DNA from: Nitrosospira sp. Nsp11
Lineage (GTDB): Bacteria > Pseudomonadota > Gammaproteobacteria > Burkholderiales > Nitrosomonadaceae
Reading direction: 5' to 3'
Length of the DNA: 64,000 nt
NCBI RefSeq assembly: GCF_900142705.1
Contig: NZ_FRBV01000001.1
Location: 558,001 to 622,000, forward strand
How positions within the stretch are numbered: position 1 is the stretch's first letter; each line of letters starts with the position of its first letter. Positions 20,035 through 28,469 of this stretch are shown piece after piece. The translations under genes were made by a program, and so were the position numbers. The notes beneath the pieces were generated by a model. The model searched no databases. It was given only the letters and a program-made list of their open reading frames with translations, and was not told the DNA's origin.

Positions 20035-21624
20035 ATGAAGTTTCGCTTTCCCCTAAGTCTTTTGTCCTGCTGCCTGTTTCCAGCTTCTCTATATGCCCAA
20101 GCCATTGATCTGTATGTAGATACCAAGACCAAGCAGATCTATGCCGAACCAGGAGTCGATCGCGTCCGCATGGGCTCTTTCGAAAGGGTTTCAGATAAAC
20201 CCGCAAAACCCGCCTCCAGCGCAGAAGCGGGTCCATTACCTCCCGGTGTACAGATGGGCCCGGGAGCTGGCCAAGCCATTCCCATGGGGCCGGGGGCGAC
20301 GGTAGCAGGCGTGAAAAAGCCGGAGGGCGGTTTTGGCTTCGCAAACTGGAAGGATAAAGATCCGTTCAAATGGAACCTGAACGGCGATGGAAGCCAGTAC
20401 ATCAAATTCGGCCTTCTTAACCAGGTTCAGTTACGGTACGAACAGAATAATCCAGGCTCCTTGATACAAGACCAACCTGTGGATGATTCAACGGATATTG
20501 GCCTGCGCCGGACCCGTCTTGTCGTACAAGGACAGCTTACCGATAGGGTGTACTTTTACACCCAATACGGGATGAATAATCAAAACTTCCTGACTCAACA
20601 GAACGGTAATCGACACATCGCCGCTTATTTTCATGACGCCTTCGCTGAACTGCGATTGACCGAGGGAAATCAAATGACCATAGGGGGGGGACTTGGCATG
20701 TTTAACGGCCTGTCCCGCTTCAGTGCGCCCAGCGTCAGCACCATCATGACACTGGATGTTCCGCTTCTTGCTCAATACACGACGGAACGGACATCCTCGT
20801 TCAACAGGCAATATGGCGTCTATCTTCGCGGTCAGATCAGCAAATTTCGCTATATGATAGCCGCGAACGATTCGTTTCCGATAACAACCGACGGAATAAC
20901 GAATGACGGAGCCATCAACGCGTCGGTGGCCAATTTTGCCCAGGTTGGTCATAAGAAAAATTACACCGGGATGTTCTACTGGAATTTCTGGGATACGGAA
21001 CCAAATACCAACCCCTACATGCAAGGAACTTATCTCGGCAAGAAGAGCATACTGAATCTTGAAGCAGGTTTTGCCACACAGAAAGCCGCCATGTGGACGG
21101 GCACTTTGGATAATCCGCAGTTTCATGACATGACCCACTGGTCGGTTGCCGGTTACCTGGATGCACCGTTGGACAAGGAAAAGGAAACCGCCATATCCGC
21201 TTACGTTGGGTACTTCCACATGAACTACGGGCCCAATTATCTTCGCATGAATGGAAATGGCCAGAATTCGGCTAACGGATCAGGCCTTGGCGTCAGTCGA
21301 AACGGTCCCGGCAATACTTACCCAATGTTTGGCACGGGCGACATGTGGTACGCGCAGGCGGGATATCTGTTGCCTAAAAGCTTGCTTGGGTCAAATAATG
21401 GCCAACTGCAGGTCTACACGTCGATAACAAGCGCAGGCTGGGACGCACTCCATGATCAGATGAACGTGTTTAACGGTGGCGTCAACTGGCTGCTACACGG
21501 TCATAATAGTAAAATCACCTTTGATTACCAGAACAGGCCAATATTCCGCGCCAACTCTGCCGGCGATATCGTCAAAACTTCCAGCAGAGGACAGTTCGTA
21601 TTGCAATATCAGGTCGCCTTCTAA
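20035..21624 (+). CDS. outer-membrane porin (phosphate-selective porin O/P-like)
   Basis: A 529-residue outer-membrane beta-barrel protein. The signal peptide MKFRFPLSLLSCCLFPASLYA is followed by a Pro/Gly-rich linker (about residues 50-100), then alternating beta-strand sequence with many aromatic residues and a terminal Phe (VLQYQVAF), the BAM recognition signature. The segments YIKFGLLNQVQLRYE, DIGLRRTRLVVQGQLTDRVY and FHDAFAELRLTEG resemble OprP/OprO-type porins. The substrate cannot be read from sequence; phosphate is only the family name. A strong promoter candidate lies 194 bases upstream and a hairpin 30 bases downstream, so it is probably transcribed alone. Confidence 0.82.
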   Translation: MKFRFPLSLLSCCLFPASLYAQAIDLYVDTKTKQIYAEPGVDRVRMGSFERVSDKPAKPASSAEAGPLPPGVQMGPGAGQAIPMGPGATVAGVKKPEGGFGFANWKDKDPFKWNLNGDGSQYIKFGLLNQVQLRYEQNNPGSLIQDQPVDDSTDIGLRRTRLVVQGQLTDRVYFYTQYGMNNQNFLTQQNGNRHIAAYFHDAFAELRLTEGNQMTIGGGLGMFNGLSRFSAPSVSTIMTLDVPLLAQYTTERTSSFNRQYGVYLRGQISKFRYMIAANDSFPITTDGITNDGAINASVANFAQVGHKKNYTGMFYWNFWDTEPNTNPYMQGTYLGKKSILNLEAGFATQKAAMWTGTLDNPQFHDMTHWSVAGYLDAPLDKEKETAISAYVGYFHMNYGPNYLRMNGNGQNSANGSGLGVSRNGPGNTYPMFGTGDMWYAQAGYLLPKSLLGSNNGQLQVYTSITSAGWDALHDQMNVFNGGVNWLLHGHNSKITFDYQNRPIFRANSAGDIVKTSSRGQFVLQYQVAF

Positions 21625-21653
21625 GTTAGTTAATTTTTCCCTCCTTCACTCAG

Positions 21654-21691
21654 CCCCAAGTGCAGCCATGATGGTTCAGGCTCGCTTGGGG
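21654..21691 (+). terminator. terminator-like hairpin after the porin
   Basis: CCCCAAG (21654-21660) pairs with CTTGGGG (21685-21691); a T-G and a G-C pair extend the stem to about nine. The sequence after it is TCATCCTTT, a weak tail. Confidence 0.55.
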
Positions 21692-22386
21692 TCATCCTTT
21701 CAGTATATTTCTTCTGGTACTTTTCCCGATGCTTAAAAAGCAGACTCCACCGAACGCTGCTCACTCACACCCGTAATTTTTTCGCTGCTTAGAGTAAAGA
21801 CAAAGCACCCGCCCGTTTATTCTCCCACTTTGCCCTCGATTCGAAACTCACCTGAATCGGTCCTGCAACTCCGCTTCTCTTCTCGCTCTTTGTTCTGATT
21901 CACTCGCTTGTAATAAGTTCAATAATCAAAAACCGCTTACTCACTCGTCCAACTGCCGGGTTCACGATTATGAATAGCAAAATTGAGTCGTGAGTGCGAT
22001 GGCGAACAGAAACATTGCGTGCAGAGCGTAGCATTTAACCATTCTCCTCGGCTCGGCCGAAAGGTTGCAGCAAGACGACGAAATCAGCGATGGGGTCGCC
22101 TATCCAGACCACAAGATCAAACAGGACATTGCGAAATGAAGGGAAATGTCAGCGAACCTACCCGTCTCGATTCCCGCCAGCCATCGCTGGCACTGATGAG
22201 TACAACAGCCTATCCACTAGGCACTACATGATGAGCCGCAACGCATGTCTGCCAACTTCAGCTGCAATCTGACCACCCCGACGACTGGGCTGCCACACTG
22301 CTGGGAGCACACCGTCGGAGGTCCGTTCCCATAAGCCTTATAGCCATTAGCTGGAGAATGATCGTTTTTTGTTGCCTAGCCTGAAA
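21692..22386. other. non-coding region between the porin and the oxidase operon
   Basis: Almost 700 bases with no supported gene. Short open frames (for example 21983-22231) show no recognisable motif or ribosome site. A promoter for the oxidase operon is expected near the right end but I could not pick one with confidence. A decayed gene is possible and not visible to me. Confidence 0.45.
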
Positions 22387-23454
22387 ATGAAAATTATCAA
22401 GTCAGGATTTTATTCTCATGCGGCCTTAAAACAGGCATCAGGCCTGGCTGCACGGCTGGCTGTGATATCCGCCACAGTGGTAATAATGACACCTGCGGCC
22501 GACGCAGTGGAGGCGCCGCTAAATTATTTCCTGCACAGTTATGGGCCCGCATCCAGGCCGACAATGTATCTCGGATGGGTGCTGGCCGGGCTATCGGGGC
22601 TGGTATTCCTCGTTATCACGCTACTGCTGCTGGGAGCTTTGCTCCGCAAACGTCCAGCCATGGACCCTCGCACAATTGGGCGCGAAGGCGAAGGGCTTCG
22701 ATGGATATATATCGGAACGGGAATTTCCACCTGCATATTATTCGGCCTCGTTATTTACGCGATGATGGTGCTGAACGCGGTCGCCAAGCCGGCGCAAACC
22801 CCGACCGTTACGCTGACTGTTACGGGGCATGACTGGTGGTGGAAAATCGAATATGACCATGACGATCCTTCGCAACGCTTCATCACTGCTAACGAGCTGC
22901 ATGTTCCTGTAGGCCAACCTGTCCTGATCAAGTTGAAAAGCGCCGATGTTATCCACGCCTTCTGGATACCGAAGCTCGCCGGAAAAACGCAGATGATCCC
23001 GGGACTGACGAATCAGCAATGGATCCAGGCTGATGTGCCCGGTGTATATACCGGGCAATGTGCCCAGTTTTGCGGCGCCGGTCATGCTCACATGGGTTTC
23101 GAGATCGTTGCGGAAAGTGCCGGCGATTTTAAAAAATGGCAGGATGCCCAGCGACAAACCGTTTCGCTCGCGCCGGCGGCGAATGTAATTCCTGGCCACA
23201 AACTGTTCATGGATCGTTGCGCTGGCTGCCACACGGTCCGGGGAACCCATGCTTCCGGCCAGCACGCTCCCGATCTGACCCATTTGAACTCACGGCGTCG
23301 GCTTGCGGGAGGACTACTAACGAATACGCCTGAACATGTGATGAAGTGGGTTGTTAACGCACAACAACTCAAACCGGGATCGCGTATGCCCAGCATGGTG
23401 TTATCGGAATCTGAAAAGTCCGCACTCGCGTTATTTTTGTCGAAACTGGATTAA
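22387..23454 (+). CDS. coxB: cytochrome c oxidase subunit II with fused cytochrome c (caa3-type)
   Basis: Subunit II carries the CuA centre and, here, a C-terminal haem c domain that delivers electrons. Numbered from the ATG at 22387 (a TTG at 22369 is an alternative) it has 355 residues: an N-terminal signal/helix, two membrane helices (about 60-85 and 107-130), aromatic HDWWWKIEY (148-156), CuA ligands His190 and C225-x3-C229-x3-H233-x2-M236 in GQCAQFCGAGHAHM, and haem motif CAGCH (278-282). The residue between the CuA cysteines is Gln227, where mitochondrial and classical bacterial enzymes have Glu, a ligand of the Mg site. Its stop codon lies in the duplicated flank of the following repeat. 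Confidence 0.94.
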   Translation: MKIIKSGFYSHAALKQASGLAARLAVISATVVIMTPAADAVEAPLNYFLHSYGPASRPTMYLGWVLAGLSGLVFLVITLLLLGALLRKRPAMDPRTIGREGEGLRWIYIGTGISTCILFGLVIYAMMVLNAVAKPAQTPTVTLTVTGHDWWWKIEYDHDDPSQRFITANELHVPVGQPVLIKLKSADVIHAFWIPKLAGKTQMIPGLTNQQWIQADVPGVYTGQCAQFCGAGHAHMGFEIVAESAGDFKKWQDAQRQTVSLAPAANVIPGHKLFMDRCAGCHTVRGTHASGQHAPDLTHLNSRRRLAGGLLTNTPEHVMKWVVNAQQLKPGSRMPSMVLSESEKSALALFLSKLD

Positions 23455-23692
23455 ACCTAAATCCAGTAGTTGGACGGGGTGAAGTGTATGGTTTTTGGGG
23501 TGCAGGGCAAGGCGCAACGACGCGGAATGGTCGTTCCATTCCAAGGAGTTGCAACGCAGCCATGTGCCGCAAAAACTGTGCAATTCTTCCAGTAGCGCCC
23601 TCACCCGGAAGGTGAGCGTCAAATAAATTGAAATATTGTTATTAATCATAATGTTGATCTATCAAATGAGCGGTCAACTACCGGATTTAGGT
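23455..23692. mobile_element. 238-bp MITE-like palindromic element between coxB and coxA
   Basis: The ends, ACCTAAATCCAGTAGTTGGAC (from 23455) and GTCAACTACCGGATTTAGGT (to 23692), are imperfect terminal inverted repeats, and TAA flanks both sides (23452-23454 and 23693-23695), consistent with a 3-bp target duplication; the left TAA is the coxB stop. Inside is a long imperfect palindrome centred on GGAATGG-TCGTT-CCATTCC (23524-23542) and a CTCACC/GGTGAG hairpin. It holds no gene. Its right end matches the element at 1265-1397. I infer a non-autonomous mobile repeat lodged in an operon, where its structured RNA may change expression of the downstream genes. Confidence 0.72.
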
Positions 23693-23702
23693 TAAAATAT
23701 TT

Positions 23703-25724
23703 ATGGCTATCTCTGACTTGACCCATAGCCCAGCGGATGTCAGCCCAAGCGACCCTCCTGGCGACGATCGCCTGAGCCGCGTGCCGGACTTTGGCCGTGC
23801 ACCGGTTGGTTCGGCCGCCGAAACGCACCTCGTCCATATCTGGGAAGCGGCCCCAGGCTGGCGCGGCTCGCTCTCCACGGTCGACCATAAGACGATCGGC
23901 CTCCGATATATCGTCACGGCATTTATTTTCCTACTGATTGGCGGCATCGAGGCGCTGATCATGCGCTTGCAGCTCGCTGGACCAAGCCTTACGCTGCTGA
24001 CGCCGGAACAATATAGCCAATTGTTCACGATGCACGGCGTAACGATGATCTTCCTGTATGCCTTGCCGATATTGTCCGGATTCTCCAACTATCTCTGGCC
24101 GCTGCTGCTGGGCTCGCGCGATATGGCATTTCCCCGCTTGAATGCACTCTCGTACTGGATATTTTTATTTGCGGGCATATTCATGTATGCGAGCTTCCCC
24201 ATCGGCCAGGCACCGAATGCCGGCTGGTTCAACTATGTTCCCTTTGCGGGACCCATCTATAACACCGGTCCCAATATCGATGTTTTCGCGCTCGGCATGG
24301 TGCTGCTGGGAATATCGACAACCGTCGGATCGGTCAATTTTGTGGTTACGCTATTCCGGATGCGGGCGCCGGGCATGACAATCAATCGCGTACCCATTCT
24401 GGTCTGGGGCACGCTCACTGCATCCGTAGCCAATCTCCTGGTTATCCCCGCAGTCAGCCTGGCGTTTTTTCTTCTGTGGCTTGACCGTCAGATGGGCACC
24501 TACTTCTTTGACGTGGCCAATGGCGGTAAGCCGCTGCTGTGGCAACATCTATTCTGGATTTTTGGCCACCCATGGGTTTACGCGATAGTGCTTCCCGCCA
24601 TGGGCATTGTTTCGGATGCTTTACCCACGTTTTGCCGCCGCCCCCTGGTGGGTTACGCAGCCATGGCCCTTGCTACGATGGCGACCATGCTGATTGGATT
24701 CGAGGTATGGATTCACCATATGTTCGCTACTGGCTTGCCGACTGTCGCCCTATCCATTTTCGGTGCCGCCAGCATGGTGATTTCAATCCCGAGCTCAGTC
24801 GCCGTGTTTTCGTGGATTGCAACTATCTGGCTTGGAAGGCCGGTGTTCAAGACGCCATTTCTGTTTTTTGCCGGGTTTGTCATTCTGTTTGTAATCGGCG
24901 GCTTATCGGGTGTGATGACGGCAGCCGTATCGCTCGATTGGCAGCTTAACGACACCTACTTCATCGTCGCACACCTGCATTATGTGCTGCTGGGAATCAA
25001 CGTATTTCCGGTCATAGGCGGCATCTATTACTGGTTCCCCAAATTCACGGGACGCATGATGGATGAGAAAATGGGCAAATGGAGCTTTTGGGTCATGTTC
25101 ATTGGTTTCAATGCAGGATTTTTTCCGATGCACATATCGGGTCTACTGGGCATGCCGCGCCGTGTCTACACCTATTCATCGCGGATGGGATGGGATACGG
25201 TCAATATGATCACCTCCATCGGATCTTTCGTATTTGCCATTGGTGTCCTGATTTTTCTCGTCAATGTCGCGATCAGCCTTAAGCGTGGGGCTCGGGCAGG
25301 CGCAAACCCATGGGATGCCGCCACGCTGGAATGGTCCGTACCCTCGCCGCCCCCCGCTTATAACTTTGCCGTTATTCCCGTTGTCGCAAGCCGGCATCCG
25401 CTATGGGAGGATCGCATTGGCGAAAGCGGGAATCGTTCGAGTCTTGAAGAAGGCTACCTTCTGATGGAAGGCCGGGAAACGATTGGCACCTCTCCGATCG
25501 ATGCGGTACCGGAAATCATCCTGAAGATGCCCGATGACTCCTATACGCCCTTCTTTGTCGGGCTGTTCGTTTCACTGGTGTTCGTCGGTATGCTGCTTCA
25601 CTGGTGGAATTTCACCGGGCTGATGATTATATTGACCATTGTCGCGCTTATCGTCTGGATGTGGCCCAGAAAAACGCTTGTTCAACGCTTGCCTGACGCA
25701 CCACAGCGAGAAGCCCATGGTTAA
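23703..25724 (+). CDS. coxA: cytochrome c oxidase subunit I, non-canonical proton-channel residues
   Basis: The catalytic haem-copper subunit reduces oxygen to water. All six metal histidines are present: His111, His289, His338, His339, His424 and His426; the cross-linked Tyr293 and the propionate arginines (GMPRR) are also present, and the D-channel entry Asp140 and Asn147 are kept. However the motif GHPEVY reads GHPWVY (Glu to Trp291), SIPTGIK reads SIPSSVA (Lys to Ala367) and LHDTYY reads LNDTYF (His to Asn416). The gating Glu, the K-channel Lys and one Mg ligand are thus replaced. Of 673 residues, about 50 N-terminal ones are extra-hydrophilic. coxC overlaps its end. Confidence 0.94.
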   Translation: MAISDLTHSPADVSPSDPPGDDRLSRVPDFGRAPVGSAAETHLVHIWEAAPGWRGSLSTVDHKTIGLRYIVTAFIFLLIGGIEALIMRLQLAGPSLTLLTPEQYSQLFTMHGVTMIFLYALPILSGFSNYLWPLLLGSRDMAFPRLNALSYWIFLFAGIFMYASFPIGQAPNAGWFNYVPFAGPIYNTGPNIDVFALGMVLLGISTTVGSVNFVVTLFRMRAPGMTINRVPILVWGTLTASVANLLVIPAVSLAFFLLWLDRQMGTYFFDVANGGKPLLWQHLFWIFGHPWVYAIVLPAMGIVSDALPTFCRRPLVGYAAMALATMATMLIGFEVWIHHMFATGLPTVALSIFGAASMVISIPSSVAVFSWIATIWLGRPVFKTPFLFFAGFVILFVIGGLSGVMTAAVSLDWQLNDTYFIVAHLHYVLLGINVFPVIGGIYYWFPKFTGRMMDEKMGKWSFWVMFIGFNAGFFPMHISGLLGMPRRVYTYSSRMGWDTVNMITSIGSFVFAIGVLIFLVNVAISLKRGARAGANPWDAATLEWSVPSPPPAYNFAVIPVVASRHPLWEDRIGESGNRSSLEEGYLLMEGRETIGTSPIDAVPEIILKMPDDSYTPFFVGLFVSLVFVGMLLHWWNFTGLMIILTIVALIVWMWPRKTLVQRLPDAPQREAHG

Positions 25725-26316
25725 CGCCGATCAATTGCTGGTACAGCCACTACCCGTAGGGAGCAAGGACAAACTATCGGGGGGGTGGTGGGGCGTTCTG
25801 GCGCTGATCGTGACGGAGGGATCCCTATTTGGATATCTGCTGTTTGCTTACTTCTATCTGGCATCTCAAGCCGAGCAGCATTGGCCACCGGCAGGTTTGC
25901 CTGATTTGCTCCTGCCCAGCATAAATACAGCGATTTTGCTTGCGAGCAGTGTCTGCGTTTGGGCAAGCGAACGCTGCATCCGGAAAAAACAAACCCAGTG
26001 GGCCATTGCGGCGATGGCGCTCGCAATCGTGCTGGGCGCTTTTTTCGTCGGAATTCAGCTCAACGAATGGGATAAAAAGACTTATGGCATGAGTTCGGAT
26101 CTGTATGGGTCGCTGTATTTTACGATCACGGGATTTCATTTGCTTCACGTCGTCATCGGATTGGCCATCCTGTCGCTCCTATTGGTATGGATATCGTTCA
26201 GCTACTTTAACGAGAAGCGCCATGTCGCCATCACCATCGGGGGAGTTTATTGGCACTTTGTCGACGTTGTCTGGCTGTTCGTTTTCGCTACCTTGTACCT
26301 ATTTCCTTACCTCTAA
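25717..26316 (+). CDS. coxC: cytochrome c oxidase subunit III
   Basis: Subunit III is a membrane protein without metals that stabilises proton uptake. The ATG at 25717 overlaps the coxA stop by eight bases, behind GCGAGAAG; the longer frame inside coxA is not used. The 199-residue protein has about five membrane helices, ending GGVYWHFVDVVWLFVFATLYL, a hallmark of the family; FHLLHVVIGLAIL is the preceding helix. It is the short five-helix form typical of caa3 and quinol oxidases. Confidence 0.93.
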   Translation: MVNADQLLVQPLPVGSKDKLSGGWWGVLALIVTEGSLFGYLLFAYFYLASQAEQHWPPAGLPDLLLPSINTAILLASSVCVWASERCIRKKQTQWAIAAMALAIVLGAFFVGIQLNEWDKKTYGMSSDLYGSLYFTITGFHLLHVVIGLAILSLLLVWISFSYFNEKRHVAITIGGVYWHFVDVVWLFVFATLYLFPYL

Positions 26317-26323
26317 AATTCAA

Positions 26324-26782
26324 ATGAGCTCTACCGGCAAACAGGACATGGCGAAAGAACATCGTGCTCCTCCTGATAGTTCGGTGAGTACATATAGAAC
26401 ATTGCTGGCACTTTTTGGTGCGCCTACCTCTTGGGTAGGCCAGATGTCTTTAAGCGAACCGCTTGCCGCCTATGCTTGCTATCCACATCAGGTTCCGCTC
26501 CCCGCCCCATTGTGGGCGGACCTGTCGGTAATTCTGGCAATGATCAGCCTGATTTGTCTGGCGGGTGGCTTGCTTTCGGGATACGTTGCGTGGAATCTAT
26601 GGCGACAAGCGAGCCCTCGGCCAGTCGTGACAGGAGCAGGAGAACACGCCTTCGAAGCAGATGGGGGACAGACACGCTTTCTCGCAAGGCTGGGGACAAT
26701 GTCGAGCTTCGTGTTTATCGTCGCAATTTTATTTACCGGGTGCGCTGTTTTATTGGTGCCACCTTGTAGCGCATGGATTTAA
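26324..26782 (+). CDS. small membrane protein of the oxidase operon (subunit IV/CoxP position)
   Basis: A 152-residue membrane protein that I cannot assign to a named family. It starts at the ATG at 26324, eight bases after coxC (an ATG at 26348 is also possible), and its end overlaps the next gene. Three hydrophobic helices are visible: around LADLSVILAMISLICLAGG, the continuing GYVAWNLW region, and FVFIVAILFTGCAVLLV. By position it resembles the extra small membrane gene found after subunit III in some alternative oxidase operons such as coxMNOP of Bradyrhizobium; that comparison rests on gene order only. Confidence 0.75.
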   Translation: MSSTGKQDMAKEHRAPPDSSVSTYRTLLALFGAPTSWVGQMSLSEPLAAYACYPHQVPLPAPLWADLSVILAMISLICLAGGLLSGYVAWNLWRQASPRPVVTGAGEHAFEADGGQTRFLARLGTMSSFVFIVAILFTGCAVLLVPPCSAWI

Positions 26783-28140
26783 CAGGGATGAAGATATCAG
26801 GAAGGGTATTCAGGGATTGGATAAGCCGGGTTTTAGCTGCAGGTCGTTCATGGGTTGCATGGATTGCCCGGGTTGCCGTAGGGGGAATGATTGTCGCAAA
26901 CGCCCAGGCTGCCGATCCCGAAACCATCGCCCTCGGCGAATATCTTGCGAAGGTGGCTGATTGCGCCGGTTGCCACACGGCCGGACCGCATCATCCGCCT
27001 TTTGTGGGCGGCTTACCGATCAATTCACCTTTCGGGGTTATTTATTCAACTAATATCACGCCAGATCCGGCCACCGGCATTGGTCAATACAGTTATGCTG
27101 ATTTTAGCCGCGCCGTTCGCGAAGGCATCGCCAAGGACGGCAGACGCCTCTATCCGGCAATGCCTTATGCCTCGTTCGCGGCGATATCGGATAGCGATAT
27201 ACAGGCGTTATATGCCTACTTCATGAAAGGAGTGAAGCCGGTTCGCCACACGCCACCCCAGACCAGACTTGTTTTTCCTTTCAGCCAGCGCTGGGGCCTG
27301 ATGTTCTGGAGCGCGGCATTTGCCAATCAGAAAACGTACCAGCCGCGCGCCGATCGTGATACGCAGTGGAATCGCGGCGCTTACCTGGTGCAATCATTGG
27401 GCCACTGCGGCGCCTGCCACACGCCTCGCGGCCTGGCTTTCCAGGAAAAAGCATATTCGGAATCATCGCCGGACTACTTGACCGGCTCAGTGATAGATAA
27501 CTGGTTTGCCGGGAACCTGACTGGAACGGATGCATCGGGTCTGGGCAGATGGTCCGAGTCGGAAATTTCCACATTCCTGGAAACAGGCCATAGCGGACAT
27601 AGTGTCGCCTTCGGCAGTATGGTCACCGTTATCGAAAACAGCACCCAGCATTTACGTAAGGCTGATCTGGATGCCATTGCGCGCTATCTAAAATCCCTAC
27701 CGGCGAAGAAGGGAAAGACGTCCTACAAACCACCCGCCATGCAAGGCCAGTTCGTCCTGACCGGAACCGTTGCGAGCAAATTTGAACGTCCCGGCGCGGG
27801 CCTCTACTCAGGGTTTTGCGCCAAATGCCATCGAGATAATGGCACAGGCAAGTCACCGCAAATTCCACGGCTCGGCGGTAGCGCGATGGTTCTCTCCGAA
27901 AACGCATCCTCCCTCGTTCGCCTCATGCTGGAAGGAGGAAAAGCGCCGCTAACGAAAAATGGGCCGAAACCGAAAAAGATGCCGGCTTATGAAAAAAAGT
28001 TTTCTGACCGCGAGATAGCGGACGTCCTTACCTTCGTACGCAATAGCTGGGGGAACGCGGCGCCCGCAGTGACACTGCGCGATGTATCCTTATTGCGAAA
28101 AGCGCTGCGCGATGATCGGCTCCCGCAATCCGCACTGTGA
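26773..28140 (+). CDS. triheme cytochrome c (alcohol-dehydrogenase cytochrome subunit type)
   Basis: The protein carries three haem c motifs, CAGCH (64-68), CGACH (213-217) and CAKCH (350-354), each in its own cytochrome domain of about 130 residues. Such triheme proteins serve as electron-transfer subunits of membrane-bound alcohol or gluconate dehydrogenases. The N-terminus contains a hydrophobic segment ending VANAQA (about 46), an export signal or anchor. The ATG at 26773 overlaps the preceding gene by ten bases; a second ATG lies at 26788. No dehydrogenase flavoprotein or quinoprotein is adjacent, so I infer it feeds electrons to the oxidase encoded upstream. Confidence 0.9.
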   Translation: MDLTGMKISGRVFRDWISRVLAAGRSWVAWIARVAVGGMIVANAQAADPETIALGEYLAKVADCAGCHTAGPHHPPFVGGLPINSPFGVIYSTNITPDPATGIGQYSYADFSRAVREGIAKDGRRLYPAMPYASFAAISDSDIQALYAYFMKGVKPVRHTPPQTRLVFPFSQRWGLMFWSAAFANQKTYQPRADRDTQWNRGAYLVQSLGHCGACHTPRGLAFQEKAYSESSPDYLTGSVIDNWFAGNLTGTDASGLGRWSESEISTFLETGHSGHSVAFGSMVTVIENSTQHLRKADLDAIARYLKSLPAKKGKTSYKPPAMQGQFVLTGTVASKFERPGAGLYSGFCAKCHRDNGTGKSPQIPRLGGSAMVLSENASSLVRLMLEGGKAPLTKNGPKPKKMPAYEKKFSDREIADVLTFVRNSWGNAAPAVTLRDVSLLRKALRDDRLPQSAL

Positions 28141-28146
28141 CGGGGT

Positions 28147-28166
28147 TCCATCGCTTTTTCGATGGA
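28147..28166 (+). terminator. short hairpin after the oxidase operon
   Basis: TCCATCG (28147-28153) and CGATGGA (28160-28166) close a six-base loop of CTTTTT, seven bases after the last oxidase-operon stop. No T-run follows the stem, so efficiency is uncertain. Confidence 0.5.
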
Positions 28167-28469
28167 CGCAACGAGGATAAGTTGGTGATACGAGCGCAGG
28201 AAATCGATTGCTGTAATTGCTTATCCAATGATCATTTGGTCCTCCCACGGATTAAAGATGCTGTGATAGACGATCAATCAAAAATCAGATCGGTATCTAT
28301 TGAGAGGATTGTGGGAGGTTTAAACTATCTATCACTAGGGCTAGCCCTAAAGAAAGATAGGTGCGGACAGACCCTTCCTACCTTTCATGCAACCACCGGG
28401 GAGTAAAAAAGACTTCAAGCCTGAAGTCGAAAAGTTATTCAACTTTACGTCTGACTCTGCTATGCAGGA
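28167..28469. other. convergent intergenic region with a 12-base palindrome
   Basis: About 300 bases between two converging genes. The only structure I see is AGGGCTAGCCCT (28337-28348), a perfect 12-base palindrome with CTATC and GATAG placed symmetrically outside it. An open frame from 28137 to 28406 lacks motifs and is not called. Confidence 0.4.

Noticed and set aside
21938-21975. A weak match (AACTGCCGGGTTCA) to the right end of the repeat family
   Set aside because: Too short and without a partner end; it could be chance.
23703-25724. The idea that CoxA is a nitric oxide reductase, because of the missing channel residues
   Set aside because: The cross-linked Tyr293 and the six metal histidines of oxygen reductases are present, and subunits II and III are oxidase-like.
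28137-28406. An 89-codon frame overlapping the end of the triheme cytochrome gene
   Set aside because: It contains the terminator-like hairpin and a palindrome, and the protein shows no recognisable features.
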